Notes: generated from the letters alone by a model not told the origin. A DNA stretch of 64,000 nt from Panicum virgatum (GCF_016808335.1 NC_053150.1:45287607-45351606); one strand, 5' to 3'; counted from the first letter of the stretch, positions 1-13,347 are shown. Numbers and translations: made by a program.

Positions 1-189
1 GAACGTGCAGGACATTTTCCTTTTCAAGATCTTACCTTGCTACCACATCAAAAACTAAAGAGATATGCTTTTGGGGGAGAACACTGCCATGCCAAACCGA
101 GCTAAGCAAGCAAAAGCAGAGGCTAAAACAAGAGTGAAAGGCTCCCTTGGGCGGTCAATACTGAAGAGTTCCATCAAGAACACCCATTT

Positions 190-191
<2 letters not shown>

Positions 192-227
<36 letters not shown>
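192..227 (+). repeat. (TC)18 microsatellite in bHLH 5' leader
   Basis: An uninterrupted TC dinucleotide run ends 9 bp before the ATG at 237. CT-rich leaders are common in plant 5' UTRs, so it probably lies within the transcribed leader. It is likely to be length-polymorphic. Confidence 0.9.
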
Positions 228-230
<3 letters not shown>

Positions 231-236
231 CCCACC

Positions 237-2319
237 ATGGATTCATTTGCATGGGCGGCGGTCTCTCAGACCCCGGGGCTAGCTGCCGCCGGCGCCGTCT
301 CCGACGGGCGAGGCGGGGGCCTCTTTCCTCCGATGGCCGGGTTCCATCTCCCACCACCGGCCGGTCTCGGGCACTTCTCTCTGGACTCCGGCCTCGTCGA
401 GCGGGAGGGGTGCTCGCCCTGTTTCGGCGCCGCAAATGGAACAGCAACCACTGCAAGCGCCTCAAACATCACCTTGGAGGGGGCGTCGGGTCACCGGAGC
501 AAGGTCGCCGGCGGGAGCAGCAGTGTCAGTGGCGTCCATGACGAGGCCGGCACCGGAGACTGCTCCTCCGGAGGACCGGAGCCGGACTCCAAGAACATGA
601 AGAGATCAAACGAGGTAGGTGTTCACTGATCTTTCCACTCGAAACGGAGGTCCCAATCTTTGTCGCCCGACTTTGTTGCCGTTGCATCGTAGGACGTTCT
701 TGGGACGGATCAAGCGAAGGCGTCCAACGCGTCCACCGATTCCGCAAACGGGAGCTCGCGCAGCAAGGGCGTCAAAGGCGAAGAGAATGGCCTGGCCGCA
801 ACGACAGGGGTGGCCGGCAAGAGGAAACGGAATGGATCCAAGGCGCCTGACGAGGAAGGCGAAGGGTACATCCATGTCAGGGCCCGGAAGGGGCAGGCAA
901 CCAACAGGCACAGCCTTGCAGAGAGGGTACACACAAACTGCACTAGAATACTACCATAGCATATAGTACAGTACTAGATTCTTCAGACAATCAGACTTTG
1001 GTGTTCCTGAAACATTTTCAGAGTGATTGCCTGAACTGAATTAGCTTCGGAGCTTGAACTCGTTCCTAAAAAATAATTTGAGGATTGGTTAATCGAGCTC
1101 TTCTTTTGCGCAGTTGAGAAGGGAGAAGATCAGCGAGAGGATGAAGCTTCTGCAAGACCTTGTTCCTGGTTGCAGCAAAGTGAGCCTTCTGACAGAAAGA
1201 GCCGCTGCACACACAGTTTTTTTTTCCCGCGATATGTGAATTTCATAAGAATGACTCGTTTTGTTTTGCTTGGGATGGTTTTGGTTTGATTTAGGTGACC
1301 GGGAAGGCGGTAATGCTGGATGAGATCATCAACTACGTCCAGTCCCTGCAAAGGCAGGTCGAGGTAATGGTCCCTCTTCAATCTTCAGAAAGAAGTAAAG
1401 CGCCGGAAAGCTTTTCATCTGATGATGATATAGAGGCTGGTTTATCCGTTATCTAAAAAAAATGATTTCCTGTGCATCTTGCAGTTCCTATCCATGAAGC
1501 TTGCGGCGGTCAATCCACAGCTAGGCCTCAACATAGAAGGGATCCTGTCAAAAGATGTATACAGTCGACTCACCTGAGAGTTCTTGATACCTTTCAAGTT
1601 TGAATTTGCAAGAGATCTGCATCAAAATTACGAAATGCACGGTTTACTTATTTCAAAATGAAATGCAGCTTATTCGCTTCCCTGGTGCTCCTCCATCTGC
1701 TCCCATCGGATTCTCATTGTCGCAGTCAGGCATGGTCCAGGAAGGCGTTCATGGATTGGCCAGTTCGAATGGATTCAGAACAGTCATGCAGGAGCAATTA
1801 AATGAGAGAGACTCGTTCAGAGAGCATGTTTCTCAGGTTTGCAACGCACAACACAGTATTTCTTTTTCGTTATCTCTTTAAAACTTGAACGTCCGTATTT
1901 CCACATACCCTAGTGTTGTAATCTATAGGGCTATCTGCGAGACAATTTCAAGTACTCATCAGTCCTACTCCTGCAGGTCGTTTTGGAGTAGAAATAGATA
2001 GCAGCTACTTCCCCGTCCCAAATTATTAATCATTCTATAATTTTTGTAATTCATCTAGATATATATCATATTATATTTAGATGTATAGTAAAATTAATGT
2101 ATCTAAAAAAATCAAAACGACTAAAAATTAATATGGAGGGAGTACACATTTATAAAAAGATTGGTTTCCAAGAATCCTAACGGATTTTCTCAGTCTCTGG
2201 AGCAGATGCCTCGCGCCATGGATGGATGGTTCCACAATGCAGGGCAACCAGCGTACAGGGCAGTCATCAATCCAGAACATCTAAGCATCAGCCCTGATCA
2301 GGACGGGTTTCATCTGTGA
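237..2319 (+). CDS. bHLH transcription factor, CIB/bHLH49-74-like (subfamily XII)
   Basis: Seven exons: 237-614, 693-926, 1114-1179, 1295-1363, 1485-1556, 1669-1836, 2194-2319. Every junction is GT/AG with phase-0 introns, giving 370 aa. The protein has a Gly/Ser-rich N-terminus, a basic KRKR stretch near residues 169-172 (probable nuclear signal) and a bHLH domain at about 194-249. The basic region carries the H199-E203-R207 triad that family knowledge links to E-box/G-box binding. Helix 1 reads REKISERMKLLQDLVPGC and helix 2 DEIINYVQSLQRQVEFLS. The motif order matches subfamily XII (CIB, BEE, bHLH49/62/74), nuclear factors for growth and light or brassinosteroid responses. Exact orthology cannot be decided here. 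The ATG at 237 has a good context (ccaccATGg) and follows the TC run. It is tail-to-tail with the HSP90 gene. Confidence 0.93.
2006..2144. mobile_element. Stowaway-like MITE in last bHLH intron
   Basis: About 140 bp, AT-rich, with inverted ends TACTTCCCCGTCCCAAATTA and, on the other strand, TACTCCCTCCATATTAAT. The CTCCCTCC terminus and TA flanks are typical of Stowaway/Mariner MITEs in grasses. It lies in the 357 bp intron between exons 6 and 7 and does not touch the splice sites. Confidence 0.7.
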
Positions 2320-3418
2320 TGTTCAGCTCCAGCTCCATGGATGCTCGAAGTTTCTTCTCATCAGCAGACATGTAGAGAGACAGGCACGTAACTAGCATGT
2401 GCACTGGAGTAACTACATTGTGCAGGAGCAGGACAAGCTTGAATGCTCCAGGAAAGTTCAGACGTTGCAACCATTGCTCCAGGGTTGTACATGGGGTGTC
2501 GTTTGTGCTCAGAGCCAAAAGTTCAGACATCAAAAGTAGGGTGGTTATGTAGGCTGTAGCTATGAATTTATGATGTTGGAAACCCTGTCTAGGTGGTCTT
2601 TTTTTTAGTGGAGTCTTGAGTGAATATCCCTGAAGATTAAATACCTACGAAAATAGGCAGAATTGCTGCACAGTGCATTTTTTAGTTCCACAGTACTGTT
2701 TGTATTATTAACAACGTAAGCTTGCAAACAGCAACAGCAACATCTATTTTCAGATTGAACACTCGCTTTTACTCGCTCAATTTCCTTATTTCTTTTATTT
2801 TAATAATAACCAGAGGATGGAGAAGGAGTCCCCTATCGTTATGCGTAAGCAGCTCAGGTAATCAAAGATATCATAGCGGGCAGTGGCTTCCTCGTGCTAA
2901 TCGTGCATGTTTTTTTTATCTAATTCATCATTAGTATTGCATCTCATATCTAATATAGGGGTGGTAAATGATCTTAATTTTTAGCCTAAATAATCTAAGA
3001 GCCGGATCCTAAAAAGACCAAGCTCAAATCTTATACAAATTTGAACTGGCCAAGTTGGATTGTGAAGACAACATTAAAGCCATAGCCCATTACCACCCCA
3101 GTCGAATACAGTAGCTCTGATCTTGATACGAATATCTGTCAGTAGAAGTATACAAAATGGAAAAAGAAATGCAATGTGGGCAGCGCAGAAGCCTTTTCTT
3201 TATAGAGGGACATCATAACTTTGTGATGCCATCGATCTTCATTCTTTTTAACCCGTATATTAAATGGAATTGGCGGGCAAGTCTACAGCTACAAAAATTT
3301 TCATGGCGGTAACCCGTGTAAAAGGATTTGTAACCAAACAATGTCCTTGCTCATAATTATTATTTTAACCTGTCACAACTATTCTAGCCTCAACAAAGGA
3401 TACCCAAGAGATAACTCA
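2320..3418. other. Intergenic between convergent genes; 3' UTRs and a MITE
   Basis: This stretch lies between the bHLH stop and the HSP90 stop and should hold both 3' UTRs. No coding region is supported. A candidate hAT-type MITE spans about 2956-3100, with ends TAGGGGTGGTAAATG and, on the other strand, TGGGGTGGTAATGGG. Its target duplication is not clean. Confidence 0.55.
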
Positions 3419-6400
3419 CTAATCCCTCCACGGGTCGCTCTCAGGTCTTACTTCTGAAGGCTCAATCACCTCCGTCACGGTGCCTTCTGGTGAGTCTGCC
3501 TCCACGCTGGCCTCACCAGTAGTAGTTGTTTCAGCCTCTTCTGTGTCAGACCTCCCCCATCGACCGCCGAGGGCAATCGCCATCATCTCGTAGATCTTGC
3601 CACCCAACTCTGCTGGACTCTCAGGCTGGACATCATCACCAGTAAACAAATATTCAAACATATCAGCAAATGATTTTTCAATGACCTTGGAATTTAGAAA
3701 TGTATTTTCATTGCACTTACAGTATATCCACTGGAGATCAACGCAGCCTCATACAACAGCTCGACGGCCCTCTTAGCTTCTGTGCTTTCAGGCTCATTTT
3801 TGCAAGCAGCCTAACAAGAAATTGTTTCTCAATCATATTAGTTACTGCTATATTAAGTAGCGTGAGCATATCAATTGTTATTGAATGGTGAGTCACAGGT
3901 TAACTATTCTTACATTCAAATCCTTGATAATAGGATGGTCAGGGTTAATTTCAAAAATTCTCCTCCCCCTCATGAATTCCAAGCTTGACGTGTCACCAAG
4001 TGTTTGTGCCTTCATGAGCCTAATAGTTTTGAGAAAATGCACATCAGGAAACAGTTAACGTTTCTAATGATCTGATTGCATAACTGAATAGTAATAATAA
4101 GTAATCCAACCTTTCCATGTTGGCGGACCAACCAAACTTGCCAGATACAAGAACACACGGTGATGAACTTAGGCGCTTTGATATTTGGACCTTTGCAACT
4201 TTGTCGCCAAGCTGTTGTTTTACCCAGTCGCACAGGAGAGTGAATTCCTGCTTTGTTTCTTTATTTTCTTCCTCTTCATCACCTTTGAATACAAATTCAT
4301 ATATAGATTAGTTAACGTCATGCAAACATTCAAATAGTGAATAGCCAGTCTGAGCCAACTTAAGCATTTCCTCACCCAATTCCAGATCCTCTTTGCTGAT
4401 ATCCACAAATTTCTTCTCTTTGTATGTCTGCAAGTTCTGAATGGCAACCTCATCTATTGGCTCAATAAGGTAGAGAACCTAAATAACAAAACAACCAGTA
4501 TTCTGAGTCAGAGAAATGGGCGAAGAAAGAACAGCTCTTACTCGTAATCACATATGCTTATTAATATACATACTTCAATGTCTTTCTGAACCAGCTTTTC
4601 CAAGAAAGGAGCAGTCTTTGCACTCTGTAGACTATCTGTGGCAATGTAGTATATTGCCTTTTGACTCTCAGGCATGTTCTCTACATATTGATCAAGGCTT
4701 ATCGTATCACCCTCATTTTTAGAAGAGTGGAATCGCAGCAATGGAGCAAGGCGCTTGTGATTTCCTGTGTCCTCAATGCAACCAAGCTTGATAAACTTGC
4801 CAAAGCTTTCCCAGAACTTCTTGTAGTCCTACAGAAAAAATTGAAAAGCTTTAACATCAAGTAAACAGAATAAGTGGTAGCAAAACAGAGGTTCAGTTGT
4901 ACCTCCTTATCTTCTTTTTTGGCGATCTCTTCAATCATATCAAATGTCTTCCTGACAAGTCGCTTGCGCATAATCCTTACCTAAAAAAAAAGATTATCTC
5001 CAATTATTTGCAAGGAAAAGAAATCTCTAGTAAAATAATCTTCAGAATCTCTAATTTTGAAGTAAGAAACTAACAGGCATTTTGCCCATAACTTACAATT
5101 CGACTTTCTTGAAGAATCTCACGAGAAACGTTGAGGGGAAGGTCATTTGAATCAACGACACCTTTGACAAAGCTCAAGTATCTTGGAAACTGCAAGATAC
5201 ATATCGAAATCAATAATTTATCCCGTCTAAATGAATGGATACTAGAAAACAATTACCAAAGTTGCTAGTGTTGTGTTGCTATATAACATACCAGTTCACC
5301 ATCAAAGTCATCAGAGATGAACACTCTTTTGACATATAGCCGGATATTTTTGGTCTTGGGATTCATTATCTCCTCATTACTAAGGGGCGCCATTCCTGGA
5401 ACATACAGAACACTCCTGAATTCTACCTCACCCTGTTAACAGAAGGTCAGGTTAGACACTATTCAATGTGAGTGAGCTTAAGTGCTTAGCAGAGTAATGC
5501 TTGATGAAATAACAAACCTCTGTTGTGAAGTGAGTGTGGGCAAGAGGATCCAAGAACTCATTGAATGTCTTCTTATAGAACTCATTGTATTCAGTTTTCT
5601 CAATTTCCTTTGGATTTCTCATCTGCACAGATGGAATAGAATTCAAATATCTATTTCCTTTTCTTCATCTTAGTACCTCATGTAGATTCGTCAATGTGGA
5701 GACTAGAGTACCCACAAGTACCAGGAAAATATGGTTCGAATTATGAACAATTGCAATGATCAAGTACCACTTACCCAGATGGGTTTTGTTTCGTTAGCTA
5801 GCTCCCAGTCCCAGTATTTCTCAGTAATAGTCTTCTTCTTCTTCTGTTTCTCACCCTGTATATTCAAGCATGCTCAATTAGTTGCAAAAGGTGCAAGGTC
5901 GCTAGAAACATAAGAAAAACTACAAGCAGCCCCATTCAGGGAAAACAACTAACCTCTGTTGCCTCTTCACCTTCTTTTGGCTCTTCATCCTCTTCAACCT
6001 GTCAATCAAGAAGATTACATCAGTGCAATAAAATTAAAAAGGCAATATATTGTAGTAGCCCCAAAGGACTTGTATAGTCAAGACAAACAGCAATAAGGAC
6101 TATCAAGACCCACCTCAACAGTTCTTGATTTCTCCTGCCACGTGTATATGGGGAATGACACAAACTGAGAGTAGTTCTTCACTAAGCCTTGAATCCTTGA
6201 AGGGTCAGCAAACTCGTATTTGTCATCAGGCTACAAAAGTAGCAAGAATTAAGATTTGTGTTACCAAAAAAGAAAAAGAAAAATCTAGCTGTATCATGAC
6301 AATATCAGGAAGACAGGAACATACCCTTAAAAAGAGAGTGATCTGAGTTCCACGTGTAAGCATCTTCTCAGGGTCAGTCTCTTCCTTGATAACATAAGAG

Positions 6401-7764
6401 CTACTATCCGCCACAGCTTCCCACACATACTGTTTATCTGATTTTGGGCTCTTAGTGGACACCACAACCTGCAATGTGGTTGAAAAAAAATTGTTACCTT
6501 TGGTGACAAATTGAGCTCACATGCAAATTGCAAAAAGAACTAAAGTGTTATTCATGTAAACTATTTACAAAAGATACCATCTAAGATATACTTCATACCT
6601 TCTCCGCTACAAGAAAAGCTGAGTAAAACCCAACACCAAACTGACCAATTAAACCATTGTCGGACCCAAGGTCTTTGTTCTCCTGAGGAAAAAAAAATAA
6701 TCCCACGTTAGCAACGAAACAATCACACAAAAAGCTTATTTCAAAGATGTAGATGTATCAGAATGGAAAGGGAAGGAACGATGCTGCACCTTGAGGGCCT
6801 TCAAAAATTTTGAGGTGCCACTCTGAGCAATCGTACCAAGGCAGTCCTTCAGCTCATCTTTAGTCATCCCAACACCAGTATCACTGTAGTAATCAATAAC
6901 CATAAGCAAACAGTGCCACCAGAGCATGTTTTGAGAACACGATCAAGCACATCTCTAAGAACAGCAACTTACGTGATAGTAATTGTTCCAGCATCAGGGT
7001 CAGGTTTAATCCTTATTTCCAGCTCACCACCATCAGCAAGTAATGAAGAATCAGTCACACCAAGAAACCTCAACTTATCCAATGCATCGCTGGCATTACT
7101 GTGTATAAATCCAGATAAATAGCACCCATAAATCATGAGTTCATGGCATCAAATGGATAATTGTAAAATTTAATTATTTCTAAATCAGAAAGAGCTACAA
7201 ACCTGACGAGCTCACGGAGAAATACCTCCTTATGACTGTACAGGCTGTGGACGATCAAGTCCATCAAGCGGCTCACCTACACAACACAGACAGAAACAAA
7301 CATACATGTTTCAGTAGCCAGCGTTCACACAAATTAAAGCTAGACTCAATCAGTCATACAAATTTGGCAACAATTCTGCCAGAACTTCTGTCACATAGCC
7401 TTATCACATTAATCCACCTAAATAAAACCTAGCCGTATCGACACCGTTTGACAAATTCCATTTGAAACAACATAAATTACGAATATGCACGCTGCCCGTG
7501 TCTCACCTCCGCCTGGTACTCGAACTGCTCCTCGGCCGCCTCCTCCCCGGCGGGCTTCTCCGTGACGGCCGCATCGCACCTGACCCGGGCAATTCTGCCC
7601 CTGCTCCTCTCGGCCTCCCATCTGACCCCTCCTCTGGGGCACCTTGCCGCCCCGCTCCCCCGCGACGCGACAAAGCTCGCGGCGGACGGCGCCCCCCTCG
7701 CCGCGCAGGGCCGCAGCGCCGCCACTGACGACGCGCCCAGGGTCCCGCTCAGCGCCGGTGCCAT
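3419..7764 (-). CDS. HSP90-5: Chloroplast HSP90 (HSP90C / HSP90.5-type)
   Basis: Nineteen exons, listed 5' to 3' on the minus strand: 7507-7764, 7203-7276, 6973-7098, 6790-6883, 6599-6682, 6325-6468, 6114-6230, 5954-5998, 5775-5855, 5518-5622, 5292-5432, 5097-5189, 4903-4980, 4574-4828, 4376-4478, 4111-4282, 3914-4019, 3721-3810, 3419-3625. All junctions keep frame and give 790 aa, close to the family's roughly 780. Residues 1-60 are Ala/Ser/Arg-rich, as in a transit peptide. The GHKL ATPase domain shows E108 and N112 (ELVSNASDA), D154 (DTGVGM) and GQFGVGF at 197-203. The middle domain keeps the catalytic-loop R446 ([10 protein letters not shown]). The C-terminus is DPWRD, not the cytosolic MEEVD, which marks the plastid clade. 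It is an ATP-dependent stromal chaperone involved in protein import and thylakoid biogenesis. It looks intact. Confidence 0.96.
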
Positions 7765-8440
7765 GAGAGATAGAGAACTCGTATGCCCACGAGCTGCCGC
7801 GCCAAGGTTCGGGGGGTGAGGGATGGGAGAGAGGGCGCGCCAAGGTTCGGGGGGTCAGAGAGGGGAGAGGGGGGGGGGGGGGGACTGGGAGAGGATAAGG
7901 GGGGTTAGGGTTTATGTATGCGCTGCGGGGCGGGCGGGTTCGAGAGGACAGGAGGAAGGAGACGAGGCGCTGGGGAGGCTTCTAGAAAGCGCTCGAGCCC
8001 CAACTGCACATCACCACGGTCGATGATGAAATGGACGGTGGATCGTGCCGTGGCCAGCGGGGTGGAAATGCTGAGAAAGGTTTGCAGCGTGGGACCCATC
8101 TGTCTGTGTCATCCGGGTAGCGGGCTGGGCTTCTGCGAGCCGCGGTCGTTTGTCCCTGAGCCTAACAGGCCTTTTTCCTCGGAACGTCAAGATATTGGGC
8201 TTTCTTGGGCCATTAACCGTAGTGTTGTGAGATCAGCCAATGCTTTGTTTGACCACGTCATTACACAAGTATGACCTCTTTGGTTTGGGGCCTTACTATT
8301 TTTCTATCAGGTTGGCTCCGCACGTTAATGACTTAGAAAATTGTGACAAAATTACCCTATTCTAGCCAAAGTGTGACAAACAATTTGATACACTAACCCT
8401 AGTCAAATTTAACAAGAAATCGTGACAAACATTGGTAATA
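7765..8440 (-). promoter_or_regulatory. HSP90C 5' region with candidate heat-shock element
   Basis: This is the upstream flank of the HSP90C start. Positions 7975-7987 read GAGGCTTCTAGAA, a perfect TTCnnGAA pair plus one imperfect third unit spaced as a heat-shock element, about 210 bp upstream of the ATG. A 15-base G run (7869-7883) and a short direct repeat (ccaaggttcggggggt, near 7802 and 7839) lie closer to the start. Function is inferred from the motif and the gene's family. No clear TATA box was assigned. The remainder, 8100-8440, holds nothing recognised. Confidence 0.5.
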
Positions 8441-10958
8441 CTAGTAATATTGCACGACACGCACGTGCTATGTTTTTATATGGTAAAAAAAGTTGTGCAG
8501 GATCTGATTGGTTTAATTTAGAATTGTGTCCCAAGCAATCGAGCTCCACAATTCCTTTACTTTTTACAGAACTTTCGATGAAGCCTGATAATATTTGGTT
8601 ACAAATACAAAATTGTAAACTTAATATGCGACATTAGGACGAAGAAATAGATTATTGGGTTACCATAAGAAATAGATTATCCTGCTGCAGTTTTAATGAA
8701 GAACCTAATGGACAGAATTCACCAGTAAACAATCAAATAATAGCATGACTAAGCCATCCATATCTATCATGGAGAAAAATATGTTACCATAAGCATGGAA
8801 GGTCAGAAAAGGTAGATAATTGGGTACTGCAAAAAAGCCAAGTTTCTTAGTCCTTGAAACTGAACACCATAGGGTGCCTCACATTTTCATACTACTCGAA
8901 TTTTGAAGGTAATCTCTGAGAACATTGGAAACTAAAATAGGAGCTGAAACCTATTAACTGCAACAGCCAAAAGAAAATTCAAGAGTACATTGTGTAGACA
9001 AACTTCTGTACGAAAAAGAAACTTTGTGTTTTTTAAAGTATCTGAAACATCAAATGAGTAAAACCATGGACTGATCTAACAATACAAGTACACTTTCATT
9101 GACAGTTCAAGGTGGCCACGGACGCACCGTACCTGAGAAGTTACCGCACCACCTAACCTGATGATGTGCTCATCTTTAGATGATTAGGAGTACTGAAAAT
9201 TGCTGATACTTCAGACATCCATTAGGTTTCTTCCAAAAAAAAATGAACTATTTAACATGGTTTAGTTGTACTCAGGATGGGATTAACTCCAATAAAATAA
9301 TGAGATCTGAACGTATAGCTTCAAAAATATCTCAGAAACTTTCACTGGTAAAATAAATCATATAGCTTATTTGATACAAATGCATAGCTTCTAAACAAAT
9401 TCTGAAAAATCATAACAATGATAACTTCTAGATATCCATAATCTGAATTTTGGATCTGGTACATTGAACATTGCAGATACTGATCCCTTAAATATGATTG
9501 ACTGGAATAGAAAGGAACTATGAATTTTATTCTCATACAATAATTTAACTTACTTTCATTTAACCAAGGTTCTTTGTTGTCTTACTGTAACAATGCATCA
9601 ATTTTGAACAGCACGATTAAACATTCAGAATGAAAAAAAAAACGCAGCAGTATGCAAAAGTGGACGATAGGAGACAATACCTCTGGTGCAGGACGGTTGG
9701 GACTGCAGTGGACAGAGGGCCACCCTGCCGGAGCAAACAAGGATGAGATGCTCGCGGATTGGAGGGATTGTGATGATGTGAGGTTTCAGTGCAGTTATTA
9801 GCAATCAAGAAGGCAGCGATAGCGAACAACTCTAGATCCATATGATGCATTCCAATGCAAGTAAAACGAAACAATATAAAAAATTGGAGGATCACTGACC
9901 TATGGAAGGAAATCCTGGAGGATAAGGAGATCAGGATGCCGACACCGCCGAATTGAAGGTCATGGTTGCAGAATTGGAGGCAAATAGTTCAGGTTGCTCG
10001 TGGAGAGAGGCGAATTGGTGGCGCCACGGGATGAGCTCGGTAGGGGAGCGGGAGGGAGCGCGGTGAGTAAGGGACAGGATGATAGGGATCTGGGCGACGA
10101 GGGACTTATGGCGTCGGTGAGGGACGGGCGCGGGCTTCGCTCGTCCGCCACCGGTGGAGAGCGAACCGCCGAGGCGATGGATGGGGAGCAGAACGGGGAG
10201 GGGAGGTTGGAGAAAGGGCGAGGGGAAAGCAGAGGGTGGCGAGAAGCTGCAGAGGAGGAGAGGGGCGGGATGCTGGCGGTCGAAAGCTAGAGACAGAGAG
10301 GTCTTCCGGCGTGGGACGGGGGACCAACCGCTGCCGCCGGCCTTTCCCTCACGCACGACGCCGTCGGCGCGCCGCGTCGTGCTGAGCCACTTGAGCGGCG
10401 GCGGCGGCGGCTTCGGCACCCGCGCCGGAAGCGCGCACACCGGCCACCACGGGTACGGCGACGAACCCGCGGTGGGCGGTCCAGGTCGTCAAAATCGCCG
10501 TAGTCGGACAGCGAGCGCGCGTCGAGCTCGGAGCCCTCGTCGCACGTCGACGATGGGGTCTCCATCCCACCGCAGCTCCACCTTGCTCTGCGCGGTGAAA
10601 AATGCCTTCGCGCCGGCGCGGCGGAGGCGCCCGGCAGGGTACAGCGGCTCGGCGGAGCCGCGGAGGCGTGGTACCACGAGGCGGTAGCCTTCACGGCAGC
10701 GCGGCCGAAGCGCGCAAGACGGGAAAGCGCGGCGCCAAACGTGGGAAGGGTACGCGGGCGGGTATGTTCGGGAGCGGTGAAAAAAAAGTTGACTTTTTTT
10801 TTCCGGAAACACTCTCCAATATGCGATTTGTACGAGTCTCCGCCCCTCACACCTCCCTCGGCCCTAATACGCAAGTTCGACGTGAGGAGTATGACGGACC
10901 CAATTTGGATGAGAAAAATTTTCAATTATTTTCGATCTTTATAGTATAAATAGATAGA
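8441..10958 (-). mobile_element. Non-autonomous Helitron A
   Basis: Read on the minus strand, the element starts at 10958 with TCTATCTATTTATACTATAA, a typical Helitron 5' end. It finishes at 8441 with CTAG. A GCACG/CGTGC hairpin (7-base loop, 8452-8468) lies 11 bases before the end. Flanking bases are A on the 5' side and T on the 3' side, the expected A/T target. There is no target duplication and no Rep/helicase ORF, so it is non-autonomous. The interior near 9,930-10,800 is GC-rich and may be captured gene sequence. The rest is AT-rich. Confidence 0.78.
9931..10925 (-). other. GC-rich possible captured gene fragments in Helitron A
   Basis: This block is far more GC-rich than its surroundings and has overlapping open frames on the minus strand. 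Peptides such as AFFTAQSKVELRWDGD (about 10560-10610) and SELDARSLSDYGDFDD in the adjacent frame look protein-like. They are frame-broken relative to each other and I do not recognise the parent gene. No complete gene can be supported. The call as a transduplicated fragment rests on composition and the Helitron context. Confidence 0.4.
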
Positions 10959-12607
10959 TTATGACACCAACCAACCAAAAAGACCCTTAATTCCATGACT
11001 GATGAAAGTGGTTTCTTTTTTAAAAAAAAAACTAGGTGCATGCCTTGCTACGGGTGAAATAATTTTCTTAATTAACATCAATTTTTATTATATAAAATAA
11101 TTGTAACCATATGTATGAATAGATTTATTGATTTAATGACTCAAGAGTCTTTTTTCACAAAATTGATTTATTGATTTAATTATTCAAGAGTCTTTTTTGT
11201 ATGCAGTCTTTCCCTGCATTTCTGCAAGAGGCTGGTACGACCAAAGTGGTCGGACCCTTCCTCGAACCCTGTGCAAGCGGGAGAACAGGCTGCCCTTTAA
11301 TGACTCAAGAGTTAAAAATAAATATATACACAGCCGAGCAAAGCTTTATCTTCTTAGATTTATAGAACAAGATAAGGTACAGGCACAACCTGATAGCCTT
11401 AAAGGCTATGTGCTGTAAAATCAAAAGGCCTAAACAATGAAGCATGATAAATTAATAATGCAAGTAAAGGTTATTTTTGTTGTGATATACAGTGCCTACA
11501 TGACCAGCCGCATAGATGAAGCATCTGTTGAATTTTATCATCTGAAAGTAAAAATGGTTAGGTAGTATGGCCGGGTGCACAGAAAAAGAACAGCAAAGAT
11601 CACTATCAGAGATATAAAATAGATTATGTATGTTGTCTGTTGGTGAGTGGGTGACTACTGAATATTTCAAGCCACAATATTCGGCTCCAAATATTTCTAT
11701 CTATCTTTCTCCCAATTGCTTGACATCAACTTCAATGCCGCAATATAAAACTATTGCTTGACATCAACTTCAATGCCGCAATATAAAACTATCATCACAA
11801 TTTGTGTTTGAATAATTCTTCCACAGCAGCATCAAAGCTGGCATCCTGCTAAAAGAAAGCTGATATCTATTATGTTTTGGTGCCACATTCAACCTAAGCT
11901 AACACAACTAACCTCAATCTAGGTGAGATCCTAAAAACTAAAAGTATAATGCCGTGCTAACGCTACAGCAGCATTTGGTAATGCGATACAACCAAAATAT
12001 ATTGTAACCAACCATAAAATGAAATAGATTTCAAACCCATGCAAAAAAAGACACAAAAGCAGAATAGCATAGATTTCCAACAACACACTGAAACCTCATT
12101 GGTCCATGAAAAAAATCACTTGAGTATGAAAAGTAGCATAGATTCAATTTCCAAGAGCCCACTCCAATTATTCTGATAGCATCTTTAGCTTGGACAAATA
12201 AATATGATCAACAATTACTGAGTTTAGTATATTCAAAAAAGTAAAACCTTTTGGGAGCTGATCAGTTTCCTCCTTGGGCTACTCCTGCTTACTACCATCA
12301 AGAAGTGACCCTGCTGATTACAAAAATCCAAACATAAGCTAAAGTTCAATCAATAAATTTCCCATCATGTTTTATTAACAAAGATCCAAACATAAGCTAA
12401 AGTTCGACAAAAACTGTAGTTTCACAAAAACAGAGCATACATGCAGAGATGGATCTTATATATGGACAGCATTACCTGATTATTAGCTGCAGAATTCACG
12501 GATCCATTCTGTAACTTATTTTACGTACCCTCTTGCTGCATGCACAAATCAAGAACGTGAAATCATTAGGTGCGTAGCTTGCTTGTTACTATCGTAGCAG
12601 GCATACA

Positions 12608-12925
12608 TTATTTGACATATAACAAAGAGCAAAATGATCTAGTTTGCAGGCTTGCAACAGAACGTAGAAAAGGGGAAAAACTGGGTACCTCAACGACTGC
12701 ATCAATACCATAGATCCTGACTCCTGAGTTTATTCGGAAGGGGTAGATGTAGATCAGGCATCTCCCGTACATGCTACCTGCACTACCATCTGCATAAAAC
12801 CAGCACCCAGCATATGGCATCACTTGCATCAGAAACCCTAGGTCCACCCACAGACGTGTCCACATCAAGGATACAATGGATGGAAAAACTAAGGCCCTGT
12901 TTGTTTCCGCTTTTCTGAGTCTCAC
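12608..12925 (-). other. Exon-like open segment in Helitron B
   Basis: A 105-codon open frame on the minus strand contains a peptide starting MPYAGCWFYADGSAGSMYGR and continuing to IYGIDAVVE. This is followed by a plausible donor (GAG then GTACCC, near 12689). The family is not recognised. Placement inside a Helitron suggests a captured exon, but a chance ORF is possible. Confidence 0.3.
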
Positions 12926-13347
12926 TTTTCTGAGAATCAGGATTCTGAGATAAGCCAGTTGTCTGGAGAATCGGTTGTCTGAATAAGCTGAGTGTTTGGC
13001 AATCCTGATTATTTTGAGTCGATTCTCTGAGTTGAGTGGTAAATTATCTGAAATGCCCCTAAAGCTGATGATATCTCATTTTTTTTGCTAAATACGAGGA
13101 GAATTCAATAACTATTATATTTTTAAGTACCTTGACTATATAATTATATTACTATTAATAACTCCAATATATTAATATTACAAATATACCAAAAGTGTAG
13201 CAACACAAATTTCAGAACTACGAGTAAATCACGGGCATAGCTCCGATCGGCGGGAGGGCAGCCCTGGTTTCTTGGAGCAGATCTGGCGGCGGCCGTGACT
13301 TCGAGATCTCGGTGACTTCACAGGAGGATGTTACAGGGGCGCCACGG

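Noticed and set aside
7869..7883. G15 run as a regulatory G-quadruplex
   Set aside because: Similar runs at 47268-47281 and 53830-53844 lie in transposon or spacer DNA. Nothing beyond base composition supports a function.
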